Source: Chitinophagaceae bacterium (lineage in GTDB: Bacteria; Bacteroidota; Bacteroidia; Chitinophagales; Chitinophagaceae). From it: 64,000 bases of DNA. Shown here one piece after another: positions 38,301 through 46,120 of the stretch (positions are counted from its first letter, which is position 1; each line of letters opens with the position of its first letter). A program made the position numbers and the translations under genes. The stretch spans positions 930,001 to 994,000 of the forward strand of contig JADKAZ010000001.1 in assembly GCA_016719015.1 (NCBI GenBank), given 5' to 3'. Below the pieces are notes generated by a model. That model did no database searches and had not been told where the DNA came from. It was given only the letters and a program-made list of their open reading frames with translations.

Positions 38301-40119
38301 CTGAAAACTCCAGCTCTTTCAGTTTCTCTACCACCACTGTAATCACTTCACCCAGTTCGTCTGCCTTATGCATAGCCAGCGAACGACTCCGTACTTTTTC
38401 TAACGCAGCTTCTATCTTGGCTTCCCTTGCCTGTGCTTCTGCTTTTTGCAGATCGAGGAAACGGGTATAGGTTTGTTGAAACACTTTCGCAAAGCGTAAC
38501 ATAATTTCTGTTTGCTCCGCCAATAATTTTATACCGCCTACTATTAATATATAACCTTCTTTAAAATAGAAATTATGCAGGAATAATCTCGCCGGGGAAA
38601 TAGCAATCAGCTCTGCAGCGGTTAATGGAAAGTTGGTGCTGCGTTCTGCAATAAAAGTTTGGTGTTGAATGGTTTCTTCTTCACCCATTTCAATGATAAA
38701 AAAAGGATTGCCTTTCTTCCAGTTCTCCACCACCTGTTGCATATGACTGGTTTCATTGTGCGGAATGATAACTGGCACCGGCATAATTTTTTTTGTGCCC
38801 GGATGAGGCGTGTAATTCAACCCGTTTTTTTCTTCCTTATCTATTAACACATAGCCAGCGGTCAGGCTTTCAATACCCAGTTTTTGCATTTCTAAAAACA
38901 GAATTTCACCAGCTTCAAGCAACTCATTGCTTTTGTGCATGGCCATACTCCGGCTTCTTACTCTTTCCAAAGCAGCTTCTATTTGTGCTTCTCTTGCTTG
39001 TGCTTCGGCCTTTTTTAAATCCCTGAAACGGCGATAAGCCAGGTCAAAGACATTAGCGGCACGACGCAAAAGATTTCTGGAACTTTCATCGGGGTATGTA
39101 TGGGTAACCATCAGCAATGACCCGCCAGAAAAATCGGAAAGTGACCAGTAGGCTATCAACTCTTCGATAGGAACACCATGGAGTGAATGGATTAAAGCTG
39201 CGTAGGCTTGCGGTGCATATTGTTTTAATACACCGAACCACTCCACCGCCTTTTCTTTTTCATTTACCAATACATAATTACCCTGTCCGGATGCATATAA
39301 TTGCATCATTTCATCTATAATCTTACTGCCTGATTTGGGAAACCTGGCAGTGCCCTGGAAAATTTTATCTTCTGAGCCGGGAGGCCGCATAGCTCCCCAT
39401 GATTCAAAAAAGTCCTCCTCTTCTTCATACAAATGAATGGCACACACTTCAAGATACTTTTGACCAAGCAACCCCATCTGCTGACGCAACTCCATAGACA
39501 CTTCCTGCAATTCCTGCGACGTATGCATGGCCATTGCTCTTGCTCTCACTCTTTCCAATGCTGCCTCAATCTGTGCTTCTCTCGCCTGTGCTTCTGCTTT
39601 TTGCAGGTCGAGAAAACGGGTATAGGTCTGTTGAAACACTTTTCCAAAACGCATCAGCGTAGTATTCTCTTCCTCTGTATAAGGTATACCGGAAAAATTT
39701 TCGATGTAGAGTCCAACATTTTCTAACAAAACAGTAGATGCTGCAAGCCCGGGACAACTCAAATAAAAATCTTTTGATGCATCCGGCAAATCGGGAACAT
39801 ATGATAATAGCTCGGTGTAAAATTTATTCTTCTCTTCAAAATTCAACTGGGTCGCAAAGAAATCAGCCCCTTTTGCTTTTGTTTCATTAAATTGAGTGGC
39901 CCAAACGGATTCAAAATATGGATGCGATATTTTAGAAGGAATATCCTGTTCATCAGCGATCCAAAAATGCCAATCGCCTCCCGGTGTATAGTCAACCACA
40001 AAACCTGCATGGTCGATATTAATGTTTAACTGAGTGAGTTGCTGATAAACAACTTTTATTACTTCTTTGAGTTCTTCACTTGTATGCATGGCCATACTTC
40101 TGCTTCTCACTCTTTCCAA
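35323..40119 (-). CDS. Giant soluble histidine kinase with seven tandem GAF-like sensor beads (3' part of a split gene)
   Basis: 1,598 residues. Seven units of about 190 residues each begin with the helix ALERVRSRSMAMH-type motif and end FLDLQKAEAQAREAQIEA: starts near residues 1, 185, 385, 575, 765, 965 and 1155. Each has an alpha/beta body with a GAF-like outline (for example LIAYWSLSDFSGGSLLMV, FFTEGVLFAFSP). After the last unit, a coiled coil leads to the shared kinase core with His near 1363, RVILNLINNAF, DNGNGIPQ and TGQGTGLGL. The ATPase loop carries an insert ASASADGK. There is no signal peptide or transmembrane segment, so it is cytoplasmic. The start at 40119 is an internal Met; the gene probably continues into 40128-43523, broken by the segment at 40141-40204. 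Confidence 0.88.
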   Translation of the reverse strand: MERVRSRSMAMHTSEELKEVIKVVYQQLTQLNINIDHAGFVVDYTPGGDWHFWIADEQDIPSKISHPYFESVWATQFNETKAKGADFFATQLNFEEKNKFYTELLSYVPDLPDASKDFYLSCPGLAASTVLLENVGLYIENFSGIPYTEEENTTLMRFGKVFQQTYTRFLDLQKAEAQAREAQIEAALERVRARAMAMHTSQELQEVSMELRQQMGLLGQKYLEVCAIHLYEEEEDFFESWGAMRPPGSEDKIFQGTARFPKSGSKIIDEMMQLYASGQGNYVLVNEKEKAVEWFGVLKQYAPQAYAALIHSLHGVPIEELIAYWSLSDFSGGSLLMVTHTYPDESSRNLLRRAANVFDLAYRRFRDLKKAEAQAREAQIEAALERVRSRSMAMHKSNELLEAGEILFLEMQKLGIESLTAGYVLIDKEEKNGLNYTPHPGTKKIMPVPVIIPHNETSHMQQVVENWKKGNPFFIIEMGEEETIQHQTFIAERSTNFPLTAAELIAISPARLFLHNFYFKEGYILIVGGIKLLAEQTEIMLRFAKVFQQTYTRFLDLQKAEAQAREAKIEAALEKVRSRSLAMHKADELGEVITVVVEKLKELEFSVGDGVALITYTEGSKDLDEWMANPGFPSAIKFHLPYFEHPVLTNLWTAKDKGLEFLAERYTAEENKTFLDHIFEHSDFKHTPQQVKDYCLAAKTYATSIAFQRNTSIFINDYSGKSLSQQEIDILKRFSKVFEQAYIRFLDLQRAEAQAREAQIEAALERVRSRSLAMHKSEELSELVAVLYEKMNDLGIVSDGININVIKEGTKDFESWLAAPGQSYAVCFQVPYFKHPVTDEIFDAIASKKELLTKVYSYEEKTSFFTYLYTHTNFKNLPEKRKRLVLDSKNWEVSIAFAKNTALSLHSYSGKIFSDSENDILKRFAKVFEQSYTRFLDLQKAEAQAREAQIEASLERVRSKTMAMHNSQDVGATVVSMFDELVKLGIDKSIRCGIGILDEIKQMEVWVASTNKKGETSLDIGLLDMTTHPLLISVKEAWKNKKAGFTYELAGEDLKNYFKAINDAPDYPVQVDIEALPDTIMHTDFFFTEGVLFAFSPTSIPEESAQVLKRFAGVFGQTYRRYLDLQKAEAQAIEAQIEAALERVRSRTLAMQKSDELAETAAVLFQQLIALGIHPNRLYIAIIMNETGDAEFWLTDEDGSKVSTAFAGNMNDNDSLLQMFSGWKAQQKSLVIDMHGEELQNYFKHLGSLGVPFKGGLSQQRRVQYIAYFSKGFIGMASPDEQPAETLQLLERFAAVFNLTFTRFNDLKIAEAHAEQAELDLIAIKEAKQKAEEALTELQSTQKQLIQSEKMASLGELTAGIAHEIQNPLNFVNNFSEVSKELLDEMKEAIEKGDTEDAKEIMNDVIQNLEKINHHGKRADGIVKGMLQHSRSSSNQKEATNINALADEYLRLAYHGLRAKDKSFNATMKTEYDETIGNVNIIPQDIGRVILNLINNAFYAVSAKASASADGKYEPTVSVTTKKVADKIIISVNDNGNGIPQKILNKIFQPFFTTKPTGQGTGLGLSLSYDIVKAHGGELKVETKEGEGSTFIIVLPCN
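35588..35620. repeat. Intragenic GC-rich palindrome in kinase loop
   Basis: Segment ATCCGCCGACGCCGAGGC and following bases, encoding ASASADG in frame between NAFYAVSA and YEPTVSVTT. It has a different sequence from the other loop inserts but the same location. Confidence 0.6.
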
Positions 40120-40127
40120 TGCGGCTT

Positions 40128-43100
40128 CTATCTGTGCTTCCCGGGGCCGGGCGGGCGGCGGCTCGAGTCAAAAAAAGTGCGGAGGTACTCTGGGCGCGGG
40201 GGGGCTGCTTCAATCTTTGCTTCTCTTGCCTGTGCTTCTGCTTTCTGCAAATCATTGAACCGTGTATAAGTAAGATCAAATACTTTTCCAAATCTTGCTA
40301 AGATATCCAGCTTCTCGTCGGACATATCTTCTTCGGCTACCGTCTGTAATCCACCAAAATTGCTAAATGTAAAAGAAGCTACATATTTTTTTAACGCCTT
40401 TGAGGCAGCCTGGGCTTCCAAGGGCATTTTACTGAACTCCGTTTCAGTAAATAAATATTCATCGTATATTTTTTTCTCTTCTCCTTCAATTACATAAATA
40501 AATTTACTGGCTCTTTCCTGGTAGCCTTTCATCATCGCATGGTGAAAAGGATAGTCTTCAAACTTCATGTAATAGGACTCAGGTGGCTTACCCGTATCCG
40601 GGTTGGCTCCCCACACCATATTGGACAAGCTACTTTCATCAATGATATTGATGATACACATATTGATGGCAAAATCAAGCTTGGTCAGTTCTTTAAAAAC
40701 GGTATCCACCAGGTCGGACAACTCATCTGAATGTTGCATGGCCATGGCTCTTGCTCTTACTCTTTCCAATCCTAATTCTATCTGTGCTTCTCTTGCTTGT
40801 GCTTCTGCTTTTTGGAGATCAAGAAAACGGGTATAGGTTCCATCAAATACTGTAGCAAACCGCTCCAACAAATTAATTGTTTCCTGTGGCCGTGGCTCTG
40901 GTGTAATAATGGTCAATATTCCTTTGGAAAAAGTAGCTACATTCTGTACCCTTCGTTTTCCAAATATTTTTCGCTTTACCGGTAGACCGGCTTTTTTCAA
41001 AAAATTAAAATAATCCTCCAGCTCTTTTCCCTGCAGGTCAATCGTAATAGATTTGGTTTTTGATTTCCATGCCCTGTACATCTTCTGCATTACATGCGGC
41101 TCATCCAGCGAAATTCTGGCTAATGTATTTAACTGAGCTCCTCCATGCTGCGTGGCCCATATCTCAAATACATGTTCTTTCTCATTTACAATCTCGATGG
41201 CCATCCGCTCCGGCTCCTCTCCCAATGCTTTAAACTGTTCAAACATGACAGCAACTGCTTCTGACAGTTCCTCACTATGTTGCATCGCCATTGTTCTTGC
41301 CCTTACCCTTTCCAATGCTAATTCGATCTGTGCTTCCCTGGCCTGTGCTTCTGCTTTTTGCAGGTCAAGAAAACGAGTGTAAGCCTGTTCAAAAACGATG
41401 GCGAAGCGTTTTAATATGAGAGTTTGATTTTCTGAAAGTTGATTAGCTGTCAAACTATTTACACTGATTGCCGAATTTTCTTCCATGGCCATCCAGTGAG
41501 TGTAGGTTTCACTTCCTAAAATCAGTTGCTTCAATTCAGCAGGAAGATATTTTAGATCAGAATTCTTAAAGGCATACGTAAAGAATTCATTTTTTATTGA
41601 GTGTGAATATACTTTGGTAAAAAAGTTTAACCCCTTTTCTTTGGCCTCGAAAAACTCTGAAAGTACAGGTGTTTCGGTAAAAGGTATTCGGGATCGAACC
41701 GGGATATCAAGAAATGGATCAGCTGACCATTGCACAAAATCTTTCGTTCCACTGGTAAAAATAATTAAATGGGCTGCAGCTCCCTTTTCAGCAACAAACC
41801 CAAGATCATGAAGATTTTTCAGCAAAACGGTAACAACCTTTCCCAGCTCAGCACTTGTTTGCATAGCTAAAGAACTGGAACGAACTTTTTCTAATGCGGT
41901 TTCAATCTGTGCTTCTCTTGCCTGTGCTTCAGCTTGGGCCACATCCATGTATCTCCGGTAAGCGAAAGCAAATACATTTCTGAAGCGTTTCAGCAGTTCC
42001 AGTTTCTCCTCACCAATTGCATGGAATGCAGAAATACCGATAGAACCTGTTCCTATGGAATAGAAGTAATAATAAAGCGCCGTACTATTCTTTATTCTCT
42101 TGTCCTCTTGTTCCCCCCGGCTTTTCCGGAAGACCTTCCAGCTTTCCAGGTCTTTGCCTTTAAATACTGTTTCTGAAAAGGCATCGTCGGCTTTTCGAAT
42201 CTGACTGATCTGCTTTTTAATTACCGGGTGTATATCGTAAAATAAAGGAGTGAAAGTTTTACCAATCTCATCAGAATAATCATAATTCACAAATGTTCTT
42301 TTCTCATCGTTATGAATATTGACCATTGCATTCCGGAGTTCACTGAATCCTAACGATTGTAATTCTTTGAATAATACTTCACAAACATCAGGCAGGTCTT
42401 CAGGCTTTCTCATTCCCAATGCCTGTGCCCGTACTTTTTCCAATGAAGCTTCTACCTGTGCCTCTTTGGCCTGCTCCATTGCTTTTTCGATATCCATAAA
42501 CCGGCGGTAGGCCAGTTGAAATACATTTCTAAACCGTTTAAATAAAGCAATGGCCTCTTTTGTAAGCGGCGCATAGGTGGAAATGCCCAATGCCCCGGGC
42601 CCGATGGAATAAAAGTAGTAATGTAACGAAGCAGCTTTTTTTGTAACCGGGTCAACAAACTGACCGGTTTTTACCTGGTATTGAATCCATTGTTTCAGTG
42701 ATGCTCCTTTAAATTGCGTACTGAAAAAACCTTCCGGATCTTTCAACATCCTTTTTACAAAGGCATGAATATCTTTATGCTTTTTATATTCAACCGCTGT
42801 TACTATTTTTTTCTTTTGCAACCTGAAATATTCATAGTTCAGATAGGCTTCTTTGTTTACATTAATGATGGCAGTTTGAATATTCCTGATGTGAGCCACA
42901 GAAAGATTTTCTAATTCCTTCGCAATAACCTGGCACATATCAAGCATATCATCCGGCCGTTGCATAGCCATCGCAACCGTCCTCACTCTTTCAAGAGATG
43001 ATTCAATTTCAAGTTCCTGGTTTTTACTTTCCAGTTCAATGGTCCGTCTTTTTATCGCTTCCCGTAGTTCAAGGTTCTCTTTTGAAATTTTTTCCAGCCC

Positions 43101-43523
43101 TATTGTTTGCCCTTCTTCTGTTTTGGCATCGGGAAATGAAAAATGTTGTTGAATTATTTTCCAGCCTTGTGTTTTTTTGTGCATCCAGGTGGATACCCTT
43201 GTTTTGCCATAGAATGTCCAGTCATTTTCAATCAGAACATAGGCATCAAATTGCTCCGTGATTAAAACAAAGCCATCTATCAACTCGATTTTATATTTGC
43301 TTTTTCTTCTTTCCAGGCTTCCGGCCATTTGGTCAGCCGTTGATTTTAAAAAATGAACAGCTTCCTGTTTGTTGAAAAATATTTCCTTTTCGGTGGTTCC
43401 TATCAGCCTGTAATCAGCATCGAGAACTGCAGCATACAATTGTATATCTGCATGGAGTAAACTTCCCCAAAAGGCTTCGTACACATCTAAAATCTCCGCT
43501 TTTAATTGCTTAGTGATTTTCAT
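40128..43523 (-). CDS. SnoaL-like domain plus five GAF-like beads (5' part of the split giant kinase)
   Basis: 1,131 residues without any kinase core. Residues 1-130 form a SnoaL/NTF2-like domain (ILDVYEAFWGSLLHADIQLYAA, WTFYGKTRVSTWM, GWKIIQQHFSFPD). A coiled coil (ELREAIKRRTIELESKNQELEIE) follows, then five sensor beads, each beginning LERVR-type and ending in a QKAEAQAREA-type helix, at about residues 178, 375, 570, 765 and 945. The frame runs into the GC-rich segment 40141-40204 and stops at a TAG just after it. The same domain order (SnoaL, beads, kinase) occurs intact at 49928-52444, so I read this and 35323-40119 as one gene of about 2,730 codons. Confidence 0.85.
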   Translation of the reverse strand: MKITKQLKAEILDVYEAFWGSLLHADIQLYAAVLDADYRLIGTTEKEIFFNKQEAVHFLKSTADQMAGSLERRKSKYKIELIDGFVLITEQFDAYVLIENDWTFYGKTRVSTWMHKKTQGWKIIQQHFSFPDAKTEEGQTIGLEKISKENLELREAIKRRTIELESKNQELEIESSLERVRTVAMAMQRPDDMLDMCQVIAKELENLSVAHIRNIQTAIINVNKEAYLNYEYFRLQKKKIVTAVEYKKHKDIHAFVKRMLKDPEGFFSTQFKGASLKQWIQYQVKTGQFVDPVTKKAASLHYYFYSIGPGALGISTYAPLTKEAIALFKRFRNVFQLAYRRFMDIEKAMEQAKEAQVEASLEKVRAQALGMRKPEDLPDVCEVLFKELQSLGFSELRNAMVNIHNDEKRTFVNYDYSDEIGKTFTPLFYDIHPVIKKQISQIRKADDAFSETVFKGKDLESWKVFRKSRGEQEDKRIKNSTALYYYFYSIGTGSIGISAFHAIGEEKLELLKRFRNVFAFAYRRYMDVAQAEAQAREAQIETALEKVRSSSLAMQTSAELGKVVTVLLKNLHDLGFVAEKGAAAHLIIFTSGTKDFVQWSADPFLDIPVRSRIPFTETPVLSEFFEAKEKGLNFFTKVYSHSIKNEFFTYAFKNSDLKYLPAELKQLILGSETYTHWMAMEENSAISVNSLTANQLSENQTLILKRFAIVFEQAYTRFLDLQKAEAQAREAQIELALERVRARTMAMQHSEELSEAVAVMFEQFKALGEEPERMAIEIVNEKEHVFEIWATQHGGAQLNTLARISLDEPHVMQKMYRAWKSKTKSITIDLQGKELEDYFNFLKKAGLPVKRKIFGKRRVQNVATFSKGILTIITPEPRPQETINLLERFATVFDGTYTRFLDLQKAEAQAREAQIELGLERVRARAMAMQHSDELSDLVDTVFKELTKLDFAINMCIINIIDESSLSNMVWGANPDTGKPPESYYMKFEDYPFHHAMMKGYQERASKFIYVIEGEEKKIYDEYLFTETEFSKMPLEAQAASKALKKYVASFTFSNFGGLQTVAEEDMSDEKLDILARFGKVFDLTYTRFNDLQKAEAQAREAKIEAAPPRPEYLRTFFDSSRRPPGPGKHR
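40141..40204. other. Anomalous GC-rich 64-bp segment interrupting the giant kinase
   Basis: 48 of 64 bases are G or C in otherwise AT-rich DNA, and the segment has an XhoI-like CTCGAG and long G runs. It lies between two partial copies of the AREAxIEAA linker (EAKIEAA before, EAQIEAALERV after), so about seven residues are duplicated around it, and it shifts the frame. It shows no target-site structure of a known element. It is either a chimeric assembly join in a repeat-rich gene or a genuine foreign insertion. Confidence 0.65.
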
Positions 43524-43525
43524 GC

Positions 43526-45805
43526 TTAACTGTTAACAGGTAAACTAATAATAAATTCCGATCCTTCGCCTTCCATCGTCTTCACTTGCAACTCGCCACC
43601 ATGTGCTTTTACAATATCATAACTCAAACTCAATCCTAATCCTGTTCCCTGTCCGGTGGGTTTGGTGGTAAAGAATGGTTGAAAGATTTTGTCTAATACT
43701 TTTTGTGGAATACCGCCCCCATTGTCAGATACTTTTATTACAATACTCCGACCCCCTGAAGGGGGCTGACCCGAAGCTGTTGTGATGGTAACAGTTGGCT
43801 CATAGCCGGCAATGTTTTGTTTGCTCTTCTCATTGACAACGTAGAAGGCGTTCGAAATTAAATTCAAAATAACTCGTCCAATATCCTGCGGAATGATATT
43901 GATGTTGCCAATCGTTGCATCATAATCAGTTTTCATTGTTGCATTGAAAGATTTGTCTTTTGCTCGTAAACCATGATAGGCTAATCGTAAATATTCATCT
44001 GCTAACGCATTGATATCGGTGGGTTCTTTTTTACCACTCCCACTACTGGAGTGTTGCAACATCCCTTTTACAATGGCATCGGCTCTTTTGCCATGGTGGT
44101 TTATTTTTTCTTCGTTTACTTTTATATCGTTTGATATTTCAATCGCATCATCAATTTTTCCTGCTTTTAACTCCTGTTGTAGCTCATCAACCAATTCTTT
44201 ATTTACTTCTGAAAAATTATTGACGAAGTTTAACGGGTTTTGAATTTCATGGGCAATGCCGGCGGTTAGTTCACCCAGACTTGCCATTTTTTCTGATTGG
44301 ATGAGTTGGGATTGGGTGGATTTTAAATTGCTGAGTGTTGTTTCCAGCACTTTATTAGCTTTCTGCTTTGCCTTGAACCGGTAATAAAGTACTCCAGCGA
44401 GTAACAAAACGAGAGCTGCAATACCAACAGAGAAGTATTTGGTGAGTGCAGCTATTTTATTTTCACTCTTCAATTTGGTAATAGAAAGCTCTTTGGCATT
44501 CATTTCCTGCTCGGTTTCAAAACTTAAGGACCCATACTTTTCCTGGTCTGACTGCAGACTATCCTGCAACGAAATAAAAGACGCCAGTGCTTCATTGGCC
44601 TTTTTATAATTGCCCGTTTGCTCATGTAAGCTGGCCAGCAATTTTAGATCTCTGAGCACATACAACCGCTGACTTTTTAGTCTCACTATATCCTTTTCAA
44701 GCAATGCTATTGCCTCATCCATTCTTTTTTGTTCTATCCGTATCAATGCCATATAATAATCAGGTGCCATCGTTCCGGGCCTTGCATCTGCAGGTATATT
44801 GTTCTCTTTTATTAACTGCCAGCATTGTTCTAAAGCTACTTCTGCTTCTTCCAGCTCGTCGGTTTTAATTTTATAAAAGCCTTTTATTTGAAGGGATGAT
44901 GCAACATAATCAGGTGCACTATTATTTCTCTCATGCGTAAGTACCAAATCTAAAAAATACATAACGCTATCCAGTTGACCGGATAAGAGCTTGATCTGAG
45001 CCATTGTGTTCGGTGTATTAATAGATGATGCTGACCTAACTCTTGTATCATCATCGAAGGAAATACGGGTGTACTTTAGCGCTTCGTTGTAATCTCCTTT
45101 CTGCAAATAGTAAAAACCAATAACACTAATATTATTAAACCAGTTTCGCCTCCCCACCGGGTCAAAAAATGGGGAAATACTATTATCTGTTGCTGTATCG
45201 GCTCTCATGTAACTGACCGATTTTTTCATGTGATAGATTGCCTGGTCAAGCAAGCCAATTGTTCTGTAAAAGCCAGCCAGTACATAGTAACAATTGGCAA
45301 GACCTGCAGAGTCATTTTTGAGTTTATATTCTTTTAAGTTCTCATTAAAATACTGAAACCCCTCATTCAACGTAGTGGAGTTTCGATAAGGCAACCTCAA
45401 TTGTCTAAGAACGGCTCCGCTGATCCATGTAGCCTTGGGGGTTTTACTTTTTTCCAGTTGGCCTAACTGGTATTTACCGTAGACCAAGGATTTGGTTTTA
45501 TCGGTTGCTATTAAACTGTTCAGTATAGCATATTTTACCCGGTAGCTCCAATACTCATCGTCTCCATTAATAAAGAGCCTGGCTGTATTCTCCAGTACAG
45601 TAATCGATTCGTCATTTAAGGAGGACTTTTCAATCAGGTTTACAGCATCCGTAAACCGGGCACTATCTATTCCTTTTTCGATCTTACTATTCTTTAGTAG
45701 TTGAATAATCGAATCAACACGACTTTGTTGTGCAGACAAGTTCACAAGACTGGTACACAATAGCAATGTGATCAGTAGTTTCAGAAAAGATTGTTGGTTG
45801 CTCAT
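43526..45805 (-). CDS. TPR-type sensor histidine kinase (array member)
   Basis: 759 residues from the ATG at 45805, the start of the signal peptide (SFLKLLITLLLCTSLVNLSAQ). The open frame extends further upstream to 46132, but that part is the ATPase end of the broken kinase upstream read through two frameshifts, so I exclude it. Long TPR-like periplasmic region to about residue 430; transmembrane helix KYFSVGIAALVLLLAGVLYY; core with His near 518, RVILNLISNAF and DNGGGIPQ. An insert ASGQPPSGGRS, encoded by the palindrome at 43751-43770, sits just before the VSDNGGG motif rather than in the usual loop. Confidence 0.92.
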   Translation of the reverse strand: MSNQQSFLKLLITLLLCTSLVNLSAQQSRVDSIIQLLKNSKIEKGIDSARFTDAVNLIEKSSLNDESITVLENTARLFINGDDEYWSYRVKYAILNSLIATDKTKSLVYGKYQLGQLEKSKTPKATWISGAVLRQLRLPYRNSTTLNEGFQYFNENLKEYKLKNDSAGLANCYYVLAGFYRTIGLLDQAIYHMKKSVSYMRADTATDNSISPFFDPVGRRNWFNNISVIGFYYLQKGDYNEALKYTRISFDDDTRVRSASSINTPNTMAQIKLLSGQLDSVMYFLDLVLTHERNNSAPDYVASSLQIKGFYKIKTDELEEAEVALEQCWQLIKENNIPADARPGTMAPDYYMALIRIEQKRMDEAIALLEKDIVRLKSQRLYVLRDLKLLASLHEQTGNYKKANEALASFISLQDSLQSDQEKYGSLSFETEQEMNAKELSITKLKSENKIAALTKYFSVGIAALVLLLAGVLYYRFKAKQKANKVLETTLSNLKSTQSQLIQSEKMASLGELTAGIAHEIQNPLNFVNNFSEVNKELVDELQQELKAGKIDDAIEISNDIKVNEEKINHHGKRADAIVKGMLQHSSSGSGKKEPTDINALADEYLRLAYHGLRAKDKSFNATMKTDYDATIGNINIIPQDIGRVILNLISNAFYVVNEKSKQNIAGYEPTVTITTASGQPPSGGRSIVIKVSDNGGGIPQKVLDKIFQPFFTTKPTGQGTGLGLSLSYDIVKAHGGELQVKTMEGEGSEFIISLPVNS
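43751..43770. repeat. Palindrome CCCCCTGAAGGGGG inside kinase ATPase domain
   Basis: Perfect five-base arms around TGAA, encoding PPSGG in frame. It is at a second insertion site, about 25 codons upstream in the transcript of the FFTTKP motif, matching the position of the KRLGSPLGDGG insert in three other kinases. Confidence 0.75.
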
Positions 45806-46030
45806 TTTGTTATTTAAGCTGGTAATGTGATTATAAATGTGCTGCCCTCCCCTTCTTTCGTCTCCACTTTCAACTCCCCCGCTATGTGCTTTTACAATAT
45901 CATAACTCAAACTCAATCCTAATCCCGTTCCTTGTCCTGTTGGTTTGGTGGTGAAGAAGGGTTGAAATATTTTGTCGAGTATTTTTTGGGGGATACCGCC
46001 CCCATTGTCAGATACTCTGACTTCAATTTT

Positions 46031-46054
46031 GCCCCCATCCCCTAAAGGGGAGCC
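46031..46054. repeat. Palindromic mini-repeat, second site in broken kinase
   Basis: CCCCCATCCCCTAAAGGGG-type unit encoding GSPLGDGG, shared with the kinases at 47871 and 49928 (48090-48113 and 50147-50170). It is the inverted orientation of the unit at 46096-46120. Confidence 0.8.
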
Positions 46055-46095
46055 GAGTCTTTTAGTTGATATAGTCACTACAGGTTCGTAGTCTT

Positions 46096-46120
46096 CACCC
46101 CCCTTTAGGGGATGGGGGCT
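46096..46120. repeat. Palindromic mini-repeat in ATPase loop of broken kinase
   Basis: Same unit as before trmD (core CCCCCTTTAGGGGATGGGGG). It is immediately followed by the T10 tract where the frame is lost. Confidence 0.85.

Noticed and set aside
40141..40204. Insertion sequence or attachment site
   Set aside because: Too short, no terminal inverted repeats or transposase, and the flanking duplication is explained by the repeated bead linker.
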